NCBI GenBank assembly: GCA_036490515.1
Contig: DASXDU010000047.1
Location: forward strand, 186,001-250,000
DNA from: Palsa-1150 sp036490515
GTDB taxonomy: Bacteria > Myxococcota_A > Polyangia > Polyangiales > Polyangiaceae
Length of the DNA stretch: 64,000 nt
Reading direction: 5' to 3'
Of the stretch, positions 34,932 through 43,968 are shown in pieces. The first letter of the stretch is position 1; every line of letters starts with the position of its first letter. The notes below the pieces were generated by a model. That model searched no databases. It worked only from the letters and a program-made list of their open reading frames with translations, and was not told where the DNA came from. Both the position numbers and the translations under genes were made by a program.

Positions 34932-36647
34932 TCAGTGCGCCGACGCGTCGAGCGGCTTCGCGTCGCAGGCGTCGCCGACCCCGTCGCCGTCCACGTCGCT
35001 CTGCTGGTCGCCGTCCATCGATCGCGGCGGATTGAACACGTCCGGGCAGTCGTCGCTCGCGTCGGCCACGCCGTCGCCGTCCCTGTCGGTCGCCGACGTC
35101 CCGTTCGGGTAGCCGTCGCGGTAGGGCGTGCACGTCGGCTCGCCCGTCGGGATCTGGCCGCGGCAGAAGAAGAGGGGGTAGGTCGACGCCGACGCGCTCT
35201 GCATGGCCGCGAGGCTGATGCCGGGGCTGTCGATGCACACCGCCTTGCTCGTCCCGCACACGTCGATCGCGTCGCACCCGCTGCCGCCCGCCGCCTGAAC
35301 GAGCGCCGCGTCGCCGTAGAGGGCCTTCCCCCCGCGGAGCACGAGCGCGACGTCCTCCGACGCGGCCTCGATCGGCGTACGCCACCCCTTGGTCCCGGTC
35401 GTCGCGAAGACGACGAGGTCCGCCGCCATCCCCTTCGTGATGGAGCCGATCTGGCTGCCGAACCCCATGGCCGTCGCGGCGTTCTGGGTGGCCATGGCGA
35501 CGAGCGACGGATCGTCGAACGCCCCGCCGAAGTACTTCGTGTTGAGCGTGTCCGCGCACGCGAGCTCGCGCAGGATGTTCATCGACCCGGTGGGCAGCCA
35601 GTCGGTGCCGAGCGAGACGGGCACGCCCGCGTACTTCATCTCGGTGATGGGCATCGTGTCGCCGTACAGGCTGACGTTGGACCGCGGGGCCCAGACGACG
35701 TTCGCCTTGGCGGCGGCGATCGCGGCGACGTCCTTCGCGTCGACGCCGACCGCGTGGAGGATCGTCGTGTGGGACGTGACGAGGCCCAGCGCCGCGGAGC
35801 TCGCGCACACGAGCTCGTTCTCGGCGCCGGCGTTGATCCCCTCGGCGAAGTGCGGCGCGAAGACGCCGTACCCGCCGAACGCCTGCGCCGGCGTCGCGAT
35901 GGCGGGGTACCCGCAGCCGCTCGACAGGATGGTGCCCTTCGAGTCACCGAGCGGGAACGTGTCGAAGTTCACCGTGCTGCCCGTGAGGCCCTCGGTCGTC
36001 CCGGTGGAATACGACGAGAGGGCCAGGTTCCGCGTGAGCCCTGCGATGCCGCCGGAGCCGACGAGCGTCGTCACGCCGCTCATCACGAAGCGGAGCTCGC
36101 CCGCGGCGAGGGTGGCCGGATCGTCGGTGTAGTCGGCGTAGGGCAGCGGCGTCGCGCCGTCGGCGCCCGTCCGCCACTCGTTCCGGTGCTGGTAGCGCAC
36201 GGTCCCGTGAGCGTCCTTGGTGGGCGGCGTCCAGTCGTAGTCCGTGTGGTCGTGCGCGTTGACGAAGCCCGGCGAAACCACCGCGCTCGTGCACGCGATC
36301 TGCGTGGCCGCTCCGTAGCCGGGCGCGCTGGCGCAGCTCGCGCCGACGCAGGCGATCGCGCCCGTGCCGTCGACCAGCACCTCGCCGTCGAGCGGCCCTC
36401 CCGGCACGAGCAGCGTCGCTCGCAGCACGAGCCCCGAGGTGCCCTGCGAGACGAGACCGCAGCCTGCCGCACCCGCGAGCGGCGTGCCCACGACCGCGCC
36501 CTGTCCCCCGTCTTGCGTGGCGCTCTGCCCGCCGTCCGGGGCGCCGCCCTCGTCGTCGCCGTCGCCACCGGTGCCGCTGCCGGCGTTCTTCCCCCCACCG
36601 CACGCCACCAGGAGCACTGCCAGCGCGCAACCGAGGACTCCTCGCAT
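34932..36647 (-). CDS. Amidohydrolase-like lipoprotein with thrombospondin-3-type Asp repeats
   Basis: 571 aa. Lipobox LLVAC, then a Gly/Asp-rich linker. The amidohydrolase metal motif HxH is present (SPGFVNAHDHTDYDW, H132/H134). A later metal His occurs in SHTTILHAVG and the Asp of SLGTDWLPTG. The C-terminus carries two calcium-type repeats (DRDGDGVADASDDCPD and DVDGDGVGDACD). These repeats often link surface proteins in myxobacteria. It is probably a secreted hydrolase held at the outer membrane; substrate unknown. Confidence 0.9.
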   Translation of the reverse strand: MRGVLGCALAVLLVACGGGKNAGSGTGGDGDDEGGAPDGGQSATQDGGQGAVVGTPLAGAAGCGLVSQGTSGLVLRATLLVPGGPLDGEVLVDGTGAIACVGASCASAPGYGAATQIACTSAVVSPGFVNAHDHTDYDWTPPTKDAHGTVRYQHRNEWRTGADGATPLPYADYTDDPATLAAGELRFVMSGVTTLVGSGGIAGLTRNLALSSYSTGTTEGLTGSTVNFDTFPLGDSKGTILSSGCGYPAIATPAQAFGGYGVFAPHFAEGINAGAENELVCASSAALGLVTSHTTILHAVGVDAKDVAAIAAAKANVVWAPRSNVSLYGDTMPITEMKYAGVPVSLGTDWLPTGSMNILRELACADTLNTKYFGGAFDDPSLVAMATQNAATAMGFGSQIGSITKGMAADLVVFATTGTKGWRTPIEAASEDVALVLRGGKALYGDAALVQAAGGSGCDAIDVCGTSKAVCIDSPGISLAAMQSASASTYPLFFCRGQIPTGEPTCTPYRDGYPNGTSATDRDGDGVADASDDCPDVFNPPRSMDGDQQSDVDGDGVGDACDAKPLDASAH

Positions 36648-36798
36648 CCGAGACCTCTAGTCCGAACCGCGATCGGCGGGGCGGGCTGTGCCGCAAACGT
36701 CACAGCGTCGCTGGACGGCTCCACTCTCGCGGCTGATCCGGGCGCCAAGCGCGGCGGATCGGAGGCGTAAACAGCTACCGACCGGTCCGGCTCCGGCG

Positions 36799-36845
36799 TT
36801 GACAAAGGGGAACGCGCGTGAATAGTACACCGCATGGTGAACTAT
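36799..36845 (+). promoter_or_regulatory. Promoter and operator of the ArsR/SRPBCC operon, over the start codon
   Basis: A perfect -35 TTGACA (36799-36804) is followed after 17 bp by a -10-like ATAGTA (36822-36827). The inverted repeat ATAGTACACC (36822-36831) and GGTGAACTAT (36836-36845) has arms matching at 9 of 10 positions with a 4-bp spacer. The gene's ATG is at 36834, inside the palindrome, and the predicted transcript start coincides with it. Confidence 0.7.
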
Positions 36846-37205
36846 CGAAGCGCCGACCTGGATCGCGTCTTCGCGACCCTGGCCGACCCGACACGACGCG
36901 CGATCCTCGATCGCCTCGAACGCGAAGAGAGCCTTTCGGTCGGGGAGCTCGCCGAGCCCTTCGCGATCAAGCTCCCCGCCGTGATGAAGCACCTCGACGT
37001 GCTCGACGCGGCCGGTCTCATCACGCGCGCGAAGCACGGGCGCACCGTGGACGTTCGTCTCACCTCGGCGCCGCTCCGCAAGGCTGCCGCCTGGCTTCAC
37101 CGCTACGAGCGGTTCTGGGGGCCGCGCCTCGACCGCCTCGCGGCCCACGCCGAGCGCAAGGAAGCCGAAGCCCGTTCCACCGACACGCGTTCGAGGGGCA
37201 AATGA
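36834..37205 (+). CDS. ArsR-family winged-helix repressor
   Basis: 123 aa. The motif DRVFATLADPTRRAILDRLEREESLSVGELAEPF is typical of ArsR/SmtB relatives that pair with SRPBCC proteins and respond to small molecules rather than metals; no Cys cluster is present. The reading helix is LPAVMKHLDVLDAAGLI. The stop overlaps the start of the SRPBCC gene (ATGA). It probably represses its own promoter through the palindrome at its start codon. Confidence 0.92.
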   Translation: MVNYRSADLDRVFATLADPTRRAILDRLEREESLSVGELAEPFAIKLPAVMKHLDVLDAAGLITRAKHGRTVDVRLTSAPLRKAAAWLHRYERFWGPRLDRLAAHAERKEAEARSTDTRSRGK

Positions 37206-38440
37206 AGAGCGTCACGTTCGTACGCAGAATCGCCGCCCGGCCCTCCATCGTCTTCGACGCGCTGGCGACCGCCGACGGCGTCGCCGCGTGGTTCGGGCCC
37301 GACGAATTGCCGGTCCTCCATTCGGAGGTCGACGCCCGCGTCGGGGGCGCCTTCCGGGTGCGCTTCCGCACGCTCGACGGCCGCGAGCACGAGGCGCGCG
37401 GCGAATACCTCGAGGTGGTCCCGTCGCGCCGCCTCGTCATGAGCTGGCGCTGGGCGGACGGCGGGGAACCCGAGGAGCGCGGCCAGACCTCGCGCGTCGA
37501 GATCGACCTCACCCCCATCGCGAGCGGCACCGAGCTCGTATTCACGCACGGAGAGCTCCAGAACGAAGCGTCGCGGAAGAGCCACGAGGGGGGATGGACG
37601 GGGGCATTGCGCAAGCTCGTCCGTCACCTCGAGGGTGCGGGCGGGAGCGCGGATCTCGGCAAGGTCCTCGCCGCAGTCGCCATCGTGGCGACGGCCGCGC
37701 TCGGAGGGCTGGGCACGGCGTGCGCGCCGCCGGCCGTGTCGCCCGCATCTCCCGCGGCCGTCCAGGTGGCCGCCTCCCAGCCGCCCTCCCCGCCCGCGCC
37801 GTCCGCGTCCCCGTCCGCGACGCCCTATCCGAAGATGGCCCCGATCGAACGGTACCGGATGGCGAGCGACGCCGAGATCGCCCTGGCTCGGAGCGCCGCG
37901 CCGCCGTCCATCTCGAACGACGCGGAGGTTCGCGTGCTCGGCCCACGCGGGTACGAGACGGCAGCGAGCGGCAAGAATGGCTTCGTGTGCATCGTCGAGC
38001 GGTCGTGGGCCTGCGGCTTCGACAGCCCCGAGTTCTGGAACCCGAGGATGCGCGGACCGCAGTGCTACAACGCGGCGGCCGCGCGATCGGTGCTCCCCGC
38101 GTACTTCGAGCGAACCACCTGGGTGCTCGCGGGCGCCTCCGTCGCCGAGATGGGCGATCGCACGCGGGCCGCCGTGGCCTCCGGCCAGATCCGGCCGCCG
38201 GAGGTCGGGTCGATGAGCTACATGATGTCGAAGGACGGCTACCTCGGCGACGAGGCGGGCGGCCACTGGCACCCGCACGTGATGTTCTTCCTGCCCCGGA
38301 GCGAGCCGTCGGCGTGGGGCGCGAACGTCCACGGTTCGCCCGTCGTCGCTCCGCCCGGCAACGGCGTCGACCTGGTCACGGTCTTCATCGCCGTCGTACC
38401 GATGTGGTCCGACGGAACGCCCGGGCCGGCGCCGAGGTGA
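37202..38440 (+). CDS. SRPBCC (AHSA1-type) domain fused to a lipoprotein-like domain
   Basis: 412 aa. Residues 1-145 are a full SRPBCC domain (VFDALATADGVAAWFGPDE, VFTHGELQNEASRKSHEGGWTGALRKL). There is no stop at the usual end. The frame runs into VLAAVAIVATAALGGLGTAC, which reads like a lipoprotein signal with lipobox, then a Pro/Ser linker and a domain of about 200 residues with Cys (GFVCIVERSWACGFD) and a GGHWHPHVMFF motif. Such a signal inside a cytosolic protein is unexpected. It may be a real membrane-anchored fusion or two genes joined by loss of a stop. Confidence 0.75.
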   Translation: MKSVTFVRRIAARPSIVFDALATADGVAAWFGPDELPVLHSEVDARVGGAFRVRFRTLDGREHEARGEYLEVVPSRRLVMSWRWADGGEPEERGQTSRVEIDLTPIASGTELVFTHGELQNEASRKSHEGGWTGALRKLVRHLEGAGGSADLGKVLAAVAIVATAALGGLGTACAPPAVSPASPAAVQVAASQPPSPPAPSASPSATPYPKMAPIERYRMASDAEIALARSAAPPSISNDAEVRVLGPRGYETAASGKNGFVCIVERSWACGFDSPEFWNPRMRGPQCYNAAAARSVLPAYFERTTWVLAGASVAEMGDRTRAAVASGQIRPPEVGSMSYMMSKDGYLGDEAGGHWHPHVMFFLPRSEPSAWGANVHGSPVVAPPGNGVDLVTVFIAVVPMWSDGTPGPAPR

Positions 38441-38443
38441 CGG

Positions 38444-39367
38444 CTACTGGCACGCGGTCGTCGCCGCCTGCGCGCAGCTCGTCACGTCGGTGCACGAGGC
38501 GCAAGGGAACGTCTGCGAGCCCACCTCGTAGTAGCAGCTCGTCTCCGACCCTTCGACGCAGAATTCAAGCGTCTCGCCGGAGCTCGGACAGGTGGTGCTG
38601 GTCGAGCACGTGCCCGTCCCGGTGCCCCCCGAGCTCGACCCGCTGCTGCTGGCGCACCCGCCCGAGCTGCTACCCGCTCCGCTGCTCGACCCCGACTGTA
38701 CGCAGGCGCTCTCGCAGCTCTGCGTCTCGCACGTGGCCACGGCCTGGGCGCTCGTCCCGCACACGCCGGTGATCTGCGGCTCGCAGGTGGTCGCGTTGCA
38801 CGCGTCGTACGTGCCCCCGGGGCAGACGCAGTCCACGTACGCGGAGCAGTCGCTCTCGAACGTCCCGAGCTCGGAGCCGCACGAACCCTGGAGGCACGAC
38901 CAGCAGGTGGGGTTCATCGCGGTGGCGAGGCACGAGCCTCCGCTGCTGCTCCCGACGCCGCTGCTGCTCCCGATCCCGCCGCTGCTGCTGCCGCCGCCCG
39001 AGCTCCCCGTGCACGCGTCGAGGCTGAAGCCGCTGCACTCGCTCGCGCACGCGTTGCACGAGGCGAAGCCCGAGGTGGCGGAGCTGCACGCGGGCGAGAT
39101 CTGCGAGGCGCACGCCTGCGCGTTGCAGCCGTCGTACGACCCGCTCGAGCACATGCAGTCCACGAACGGCGCGCACGCGCTCTCGAAGGTGCTGAGCGAC
39201 GACGCGCAGCTGTTCTGGACGCACGCGTAGCAGGTGCTTCCCGCGGCGTTCTGCAAGCACGCGTTGCCGTTCCCGCCGCCGGTGGTCGCTCCCGAGCAGG
39301 CGAGCACCCCCGCGGCCACGCCGGCGACGGCCACGAGACCGAGTGCCCCCCAGATCGATTTCCTCAT
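38444..39367 (-). CDS. Cys-rich Ser/Gly lipoprotein with a duplicated domain
   Basis: 307 aa. Lipobox GVAAGVLAC. Two related units, CYACVQNSCASSLSTFESACAP and CWSCLQGSCGSELGTFESDC, each with about eight Cys, are joined by a GGGSSSGGIGSSSG linker. A third Cys-rich region follows a second SSG linker. The duplicated eight-Cys unit is typical of myxobacterial secreted proteins. The gene ends 4 bp from the convergent SRPBCC fusion gene. Confidence 0.82.
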   Translation of the reverse strand: MRKSIWGALGLVAVAGVAAGVLACSGATTGGGNGNACLQNAAGSTCYACVQNSCASSLSTFESACAPFVDCMCSSGSYDGCNAQACASQISPACSSATSGFASCNACASECSGFSLDACTGSSGGGSSSGGIGSSSGVGSSSGGSCLATAMNPTCWSCLQGSCGSELGTFESDCSAYVDCVCPGGTYDACNATTCEPQITGVCGTSAQAVATCETQSCESACVQSGSSSGAGSSSGGCASSSGSSSGGTGTGTCSTSTTCPSSGETLEFCVEGSETSCYYEVGSQTFPCASCTDVTSCAQAATTACQ

Positions 39368-39529
39368 GTGCGGGTTCCCTCTCGACGTAGTACGGGCGCG
39401 GGCGGGAGAAGCTTCCTCACCGTAGCGGGTACTTTGTCGCGGTAAGGCACCGAAGCGACGATTTCGTTCACACCGCGGGGAACCGGTGTCTGCCTCCCCA
39501 GAAGGGCCGAGAAGGCCAAGGAGGCACCC

Positions 39530-39760
39530 ATGAACGCAGTCATTCGCCGTTGCCCGGTTCTCGTCGTCGCCACGTTCGTCTCGCTCGCGACCCTCGTGGG
39601 GTGCGCTCGCCCCGAGTCATCCCACGCGGCCGCGCATCCCATCGTCGACTACGCGGTCAGCCTCGATGCGACGCCCCGGCCGGCCTGGCAGCCGCGATAC
39701 GAGGCCCACACCGCGGCGTTGCCGGTCCGCGCGTGGGGCGGGGCGCTCGCCAAGCGCTGA
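39530..39760 (+). CDS. Small lipoprotein, 76 aa
   Basis: A strong AGGAGG site lies just before the ATG. The signal and lipobox (SLATLVGC) are clear and the mature peptide is about 50 residues of charged and aromatic composition without Cys. It sits 24 bp before an ECF sigma factor gene on the same strand, so it may be part of a sigma-linked signalling unit or the target of that sigma factor. Confidence 0.72.
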   Translation: MNAVIRRCPVLVVATFVSLATLVGCARPESSHAAAHPIVDYAVSLDATPRPAWQPRYEAHTAALPVRAWGGALAKR

Positions 39761-39784
39761 CTCGGGCGAGGTACGATGCGGCAC

Positions 39785-40402
39785 ATGGACGACGCGGCGC
39801 GCGCCCGGCTGGAGGACGAGGTGCGCCGCCTGTGCGGCCAGGGGGAGATCACGCAGGCTGCGACGCGGACGGTCCAGGGGTACGGCCCTCAGATCTACAG
39901 CTTCCTCGTGGCGACCTGCCGTCACGAGACCGAGGCGAGCGACGCCTTCTCGGAGACCACCGAGAGGATCTGGAAGGGTCTCCCGACCTTCTCGTGGGAC
40001 GCCTCGCTGCGAACGTGGGTCTACGTCGTCGCCCGCAACGTCACGCGCAATCGCGGGCGAAATGCAGCGCGCCAGGAGCGCAGGGCACCGCACGCGGGAG
40101 AGTCCGCGCTCGATCACGTGGCCCAGGCCGTTCGTACCGAGACGCACGCCTTCCTTCGGACCGAGACCAAGACGCGCTTGCAGGCGCTCCGGGATTCGCT
40201 GCCCGAGCAAGACCGCGCGCTGCTCATCCTGCGCGTCGACCGGCAGCTCGACTGGAAAGAGCTCGCGCGCGTGCTCGGGGGAGAGGGGGACGCGCTCTCG
40301 GACGCGGCGCTGGCGAAGGAGGCGGCTCGACTGCGGAAGCGCTACCAGCTCCTGAAGGAGCGGCTGCGCGAGCTTGCGAAGAAGGAGGGGCTCATCGAGT
40401 GA
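39785..40402 (+). CDS. ECF-type RNA polymerase sigma factor
   Basis: 205 aa from ATG 39785 (an ATG at 39776 would add 3 residues). Region 2 is visible as YGPQIYSFLVATCRHETEASDAFSETTERIWKGL and TWVYVVARNVTRNR. Region 4 is LPEQDRALLILRVDRQLDWKELARVLGG with a C-terminal helix-turn-helix. No zinc anti-sigma gene is adjacent; the small lipoprotein upstream is the only neighbour on its strand. The 3' end overlaps by 11 bp the end of the convergent kinase gene. Confidence 0.9.
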   Translation: MDDAARARLEDEVRRLCGQGEITQAATRTVQGYGPQIYSFLVATCRHETEASDAFSETTERIWKGLPTFSWDASLRTWVYVVARNVTRNRGRNAARQERRAPHAGESALDHVAQAVRTETHAFLRTETKTRLQALRDSLPEQDRALLILRVDRQLDWKELARVLGGEGDALSDAALAKEAARLRKRYQLLKERLRELAKKEGLIE

Positions 40403-43133
40403 GGGGGCTCTTCGGTGCGCCGCAGTGAAGACGCTTCACCGCGTCTCGCGCGGCCTCGGCGCTGACGGAGCGCGGCTTGGCGTTGCCCCATTGCGTGACC
40501 ACGCGACCGTACTCGGTACAGGCGCCGGGGGTGTCTCCCGTCTGCTCGAGGGCTCGCCCCAGGTCGAGGCGCGCATGGACATGCACGAATGGCTCCGCCA
40601 ACACGAAGCAATTGTTCGCGGCCCGGCGGAGAAACGGCAGCGCGTCTGCCGGTCGTCCCGCAAGCAGCTCTGCGTGTCCCGTGCACCCGTCCGTGTCCCC
40701 GCCGCTGCGCCAGAGAGACTCGGTCCCTCGCGGAAGTGAGAGCCGCGGATCCTTGGCGAGCGCCTCGAAGGCTTCCCCTGCCTCCGCCGGTGTCCGCGCG
40801 GGCCTCGCCCACGAGGAGGCCCAGACGATTGCCCCTGGTGTGCCTTCCTGGAGAGCCTCGTCTCGCCACACCGCGCTTCGAGGGTCGCGGTGGTGTCCGG
40901 CCACAGCCAGGAACCACCAGGACTCGCTTGCTCCAGCAACGGAGGAGACTCGGGTCATTGTCTCGCGCCGGTCGAGAGATTCCTGGGCAACGGCACCGGC
41001 CCCAGAATCCTCGCCCGTCTCGAGCAAAAGGTCCGCCAGCTGGGCGGCGAGATCTTCGTTCGCGGCCAAATCCGAGCGGAGCTCGTCCATGCCGGCCACC
41101 GCACGCTTCGCTGCACCGAGCGCCGCGCGGGCGAGATCGAACCGTCCATGAGCGATCGCGAACGCTGCGTCGTACCAAGCCGCGAACGCCGGGTCAGGCT
41201 TCGCACCCCTTCCTCGAGCAAGGACGTCGCGGACCACGGCCTCCGGGCGATCGAGCGCAGCCAACGCGTTGGCCATGACCACGTTGCCGACGAGCAGATC
41301 GACGTCGGCGACGCGGCGGGACTCGCGTTCCACGTCGTCACAGCGCCCGAGCTGGCCGTCGAGCGTGGCCAGCCAGTTCACGCAATCGGACGATTCGGGA
41401 GAGATGGTGCCGCAAAGCTCCAGCGCCCGTCGTCCCCCCTCGACATCGCCGCCGAGCGCAAGACTGCGACCCAGCGTCTCGAGGTCCTGCGCGTTTCGTG
41501 GATCGAGTTCGAGGCCCCGGCGGGCCGTCGCGGCGGCTCGTGCCGGGTCGGACATTTGCTGCTGTGAGAGGAGCATGATGAACTCCTCGTCCATCGGGTA
41601 CCGACCGCCCGCAACTTCGAGGCGTCGCAGGCATTCGGACTCGTCCGGCTCCGCACGCTCGAGCAACGGCTCGAGAGCGTCGAGAAGGGCGCGATCCCGT
41701 TCGCTGAACTGCGAGCGAAGGGCTCCGGCCTTCGTCATCTCGAGTCGAACGAACTCGTGGTCCATCGTCGACGAGCCGGCCTCCGCGGCTCGCAGATGGG
41801 CCAGCCCCATCGTTGGATCCAGCTCGATTGCCCGCTTGAAGTGGTTCACGGCGTTCCGCCACGAATCGTCGCGAAGGAGCTGGATCCCCGCGGCGTACTC
41901 GGTCACCGCTTCGTGTACTGCGCTCGTAGGCAACGGAAGGTCCGCCAGCGTGGTCGGCACCGATGGTGGTGCGGAAGGCGAGGCCGCAGGGAGCGATGGC
42001 GGGGGGAATCGTCTCGCGCCGAAGATCGCAACGACGACCGCGGCTCCCAGCGCAGCGAGCGAGACTCCAAGGACGACCCCTCTTCTCCAGGGACGAGGCC
42101 TTCGCGGCGCCGTCGACGGAGCCGGTGTCACGAGCGAGTCCGTGATGGGCTGCTGCACCGTGCTCGCCATCGAGACGCGCGAGGCCGCGGCTTCGACCTT
42201 GCGCAGCTCCTCGAGCAGGACCTGCGCGTCGGCGTACCGCTGCGCGGGTGCCTTCCGGAGACACCGGTCGACGATCGCATCGAACGCCGCCGGCACCAGG
42301 GGGTTCAGCGACGACGGGGCGGCCGGCGTGTCCTGCTCGATGGACCGAATGAGCTGCGGCAGGTTCTTGCCGGTGAAAGGACGCTGCCCCGTGAGCATCT
42401 CGTAGAAGAGGACCCCCAGCGCGAAAACGTCCGTCGCCGCCGTGACGGACTGACCTCGCGCCTGCTCCGGCGGCATGTATGCGGGCGTTCCCAGCAGCAT
42501 CCCCTCGCCCGTACCCGTCAGGAGCATCTCGTCCCCGGCAGGCCGTTTCGCGAGGCCGAAGTCGAGCACCTTCACGTGCCCGTCCTCGCTCACCATGATG
42601 TTCTCGGGCTTCAGATCGCGGTGCACGATGCCCGCGGCATGGGCCCGTCCTATTCCGGCCGTGATCTGCAGCGCGAGGTCGAGCACCGTCCCGGCGGGGA
42701 GCGGATGGCCGTCCAGCACCGCGCGCAACGCCTTACCCTCCACCATCTCCATCGCGATAAAGACGCGGCCTCCGGACTCGCCCACCTCGTAGACGGTGGT
42801 CAGGTTCGGGTGCGTGACGGCCGCCGCCACGCGGGCCTCGCGCAGGAAGCGCTGCCGCCTCGCGTCGTCCGCCTCGAAGCCGGGAGGCAGGAGCTTGAGC
42901 GCGACGATGCGACCGAGCTTCTCGTCCCTCGCCCGGTAGACGACGCCCATCCCGCCCTCGCCGAGTCGATCGAGGACCGTGAAGTGGCCCAGCTTCGTCG
43001 GCTCGTCTCGGGCTCCTGCCTCCGGGGACGGCAGCGTCCGTTCAGGCGACGCCGCCAAGTCCTTCAGGAAATCCGGCGCGGAGCTCGACGCGGACGCGTC
43101 GTCATCGTCCCCTTTGCCGCCCGCCCCGCTCAC
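40392..43133 (-). CDS. Hanks-type Ser/Thr kinase with TPR-like C-terminal half
   Basis: 913 aa from GTG 43133. The kinase motifs are complete: GEGGMG (58-63), K80, VHRDLKPEN with H171 and D173, DFG at 191-193 and the APE-equivalent PAYMPPEQARG. A membrane helix (about 375-395, GVVLGVSLAALGAAVVVAIFG) divides it from about 500 residues of helical TPR-like repeats. The TPR half may bind a partner, and the kinase may relay the signal to transcription through the neighbouring sigma factor; that link is inferred only from position. Confidence 0.93.
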   Translation of the reverse strand: MSGAGGKGDDDDASASSSAPDFLKDLAASPERTLPSPEAGARDEPTKLGHFTVLDRLGEGGMGVVYRARDEKLGRIVALKLLPPGFEADDARRQRFLREARVAAAVTHPNLTTVYEVGESGGRVFIAMEMVEGKALRAVLDGHPLPAGTVLDLALQITAGIGRAHAAGIVHRDLKPENIMVSEDGHVKVLDFGLAKRPAGDEMLLTGTGEGMLLGTPAYMPPEQARGQSVTAATDVFALGVLFYEMLTGQRPFTGKNLPQLIRSIEQDTPAAPSSLNPLVPAAFDAIVDRCLRKAPAQRYADAQVLLEELRKVEAAASRVSMASTVQQPITDSLVTPAPSTAPRRPRPWRRGVVLGVSLAALGAAVVVAIFGARRFPPPSLPAASPSAPPSVPTTLADLPLPTSAVHEAVTEYAAGIQLLRDDSWRNAVNHFKRAIELDPTMGLAHLRAAEAGSSTMDHEFVRLEMTKAGALRSQFSERDRALLDALEPLLERAEPDESECLRRLEVAGGRYPMDEEFIMLLSQQQMSDPARAAATARRGLELDPRNAQDLETLGRSLALGGDVEGGRRALELCGTISPESSDCVNWLATLDGQLGRCDDVERESRRVADVDLLVGNVVMANALAALDRPEAVVRDVLARGRGAKPDPAFAAWYDAAFAIAHGRFDLARAALGAAKRAVAGMDELRSDLAANEDLAAQLADLLLETGEDSGAGAVAQESLDRRETMTRVSSVAGASESWWFLAVAGHHRDPRSAVWRDEALQEGTPGAIVWASSWARPARTPAEAGEAFEALAKDPRLSLPRGTESLWRSGGDTDGCTGHAELLAGRPADALPFLRRAANNCFVLAEPFVHVHARLDLGRALEQTGDTPGACTEYGRVVTQWGNAKPRSVSAEAARDAVKRLHCGAPKSPLTR

Positions 43134-43244
43134 GAGGGGTCGATTGTTCCTCCAATTCGAGGCGGGCGCGAGCAGAAACTGCGCATCATCAGCGCGCCCC
43201 CAGGCCACGCGCCGCGCACGTCGTACACTCGAGGAGAGGACACG

Positions 43245-43500
43245 ATGAAGAAGGAGTACAGCCTCGGCGCGGGCCGCCCCAACCCTTATGCGGAAGCGCC
43301 TGGGCGCCGCGGGGCGCGCAGTGCTCATGCAGCGACTGCTCTGGGAGGAGCACCTCGTGCGTCTCGATGACGACGTCGCCGATGCGTTCGAAGACGAGGT
43401 CGCCGTCAACCAAGCGCTCCGCTTGGTGCTGCGAGCGAAGGCGCTCGCTACGCGGATACCCGCTGCAGCTCCAGCGCGTCGCCGGCGCAAGACGGCGTGA
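43245..43500 (+). pseudogene. Frameshifted BrnA/CopG-type antitoxin gene
   Basis: ATG 43245 opens MKKEYSLGAGRPNPYA in one frame. The natural continuation, KRLGAAGRAVLMQRLLWEEH and RLDDDVADAFEDEVAVNQALRLVLR, is in the +1 frame from about 43292. Removing one G of the run near 43292 would restore a single protein of about 84 aa with the ribbon-helix-helix style of BrnA/CopG antitoxins (RLDDDV, VNQALRLVLR). A GAGAGGA site precedes the ATG. No toxin gene is beside it, so it seems to be a degraded orphan, or the base is a sequencing error. Confidence 0.55.
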
Positions 43501-43509
43501 GGCACATTT

Positions 43510-43698
43510 TCATTCTCGAGCGAGAGGCGCGCACCACGCATCGTCGTCCGCGCGCGACGACCGGGCGTCGGCGTCGACCTCGAGAGGGTCGGAATCGCCG
43601 CTGATCGCCGTCACCCCCATCGCGGCAAAGCGCCGCGGAGGCAACGTCGGATCGTCGGGCACCTCGACGACGAGGAGGGCGAAGAAGATGCGGGCCAT
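43510..43698 (-). CDS. Short protein of unknown function, 62 aa
   Basis: Starts 4 bp after the stop of the 54-aa gene upstream, so it is probably co-transcribed. The N-terminus MARIFFALLVVEVPDDPTLP is mildly hydrophobic and the rest is acidic, ending with one Cys. No family recognised. The coupling and codon use give moderate support. Confidence 0.45.
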   Translation of the reverse strand: MARIFFALLVVEVPDDPTLPPRRFAAMGVTAISGDSDPLEVDADARSSRADDDAWCAPLARE

Positions 43699-43702
43699 GC
43701 GG

Positions 43703-43867
43703 TCAGGCTCCTTCCGCGACGACGCGGGGCGCGAGGAGGGTGGAGCCCCCGGGCGCCAGCACGCCGAGCAGCAGCGTGAGTACGAGCACCACGGTCTGCG
43801 CGAGACGAACGGCGCGCTCGTAGCGGGCAGTCGGGGTGGAGACGTGGGACGGCGGAGTGAGCTTCAT
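43703..43867 (-). CDS. Small single-pass membrane protein, 54 aa
   Basis: From ATG 43867. One hydrophobic segment lies at about residues 22-40 (AQTVVLVLTLLLGVLAPGG) after a polar N-terminus, and the tail is short and hydrophobic. It precedes the 62-aa gene in the same run of minus-strand genes. Function unknown. Confidence 0.5.
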   Translation of the reverse strand: MKLTPPSHVSTPTARYERAVRLAQTVVLVLTLLLGVLAPGGSTLLAPRVVAEGA

Positions 43868-43968
43868 CGGATCTCGCGGTGAGGTGAGGTGTCGGGCGAA
43901 GAAGGGCGCCGCCCCGGCGCGCGCGGAGCGGGAAACGCGCGCGCACGGGGAGGCGAAGCGAAGGACCG

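Noticed and set aside
40890..41567. Plus-strand frame opposite the TPR kinase
   Set aside because: Antisense to a well-supported kinase and without any domain.
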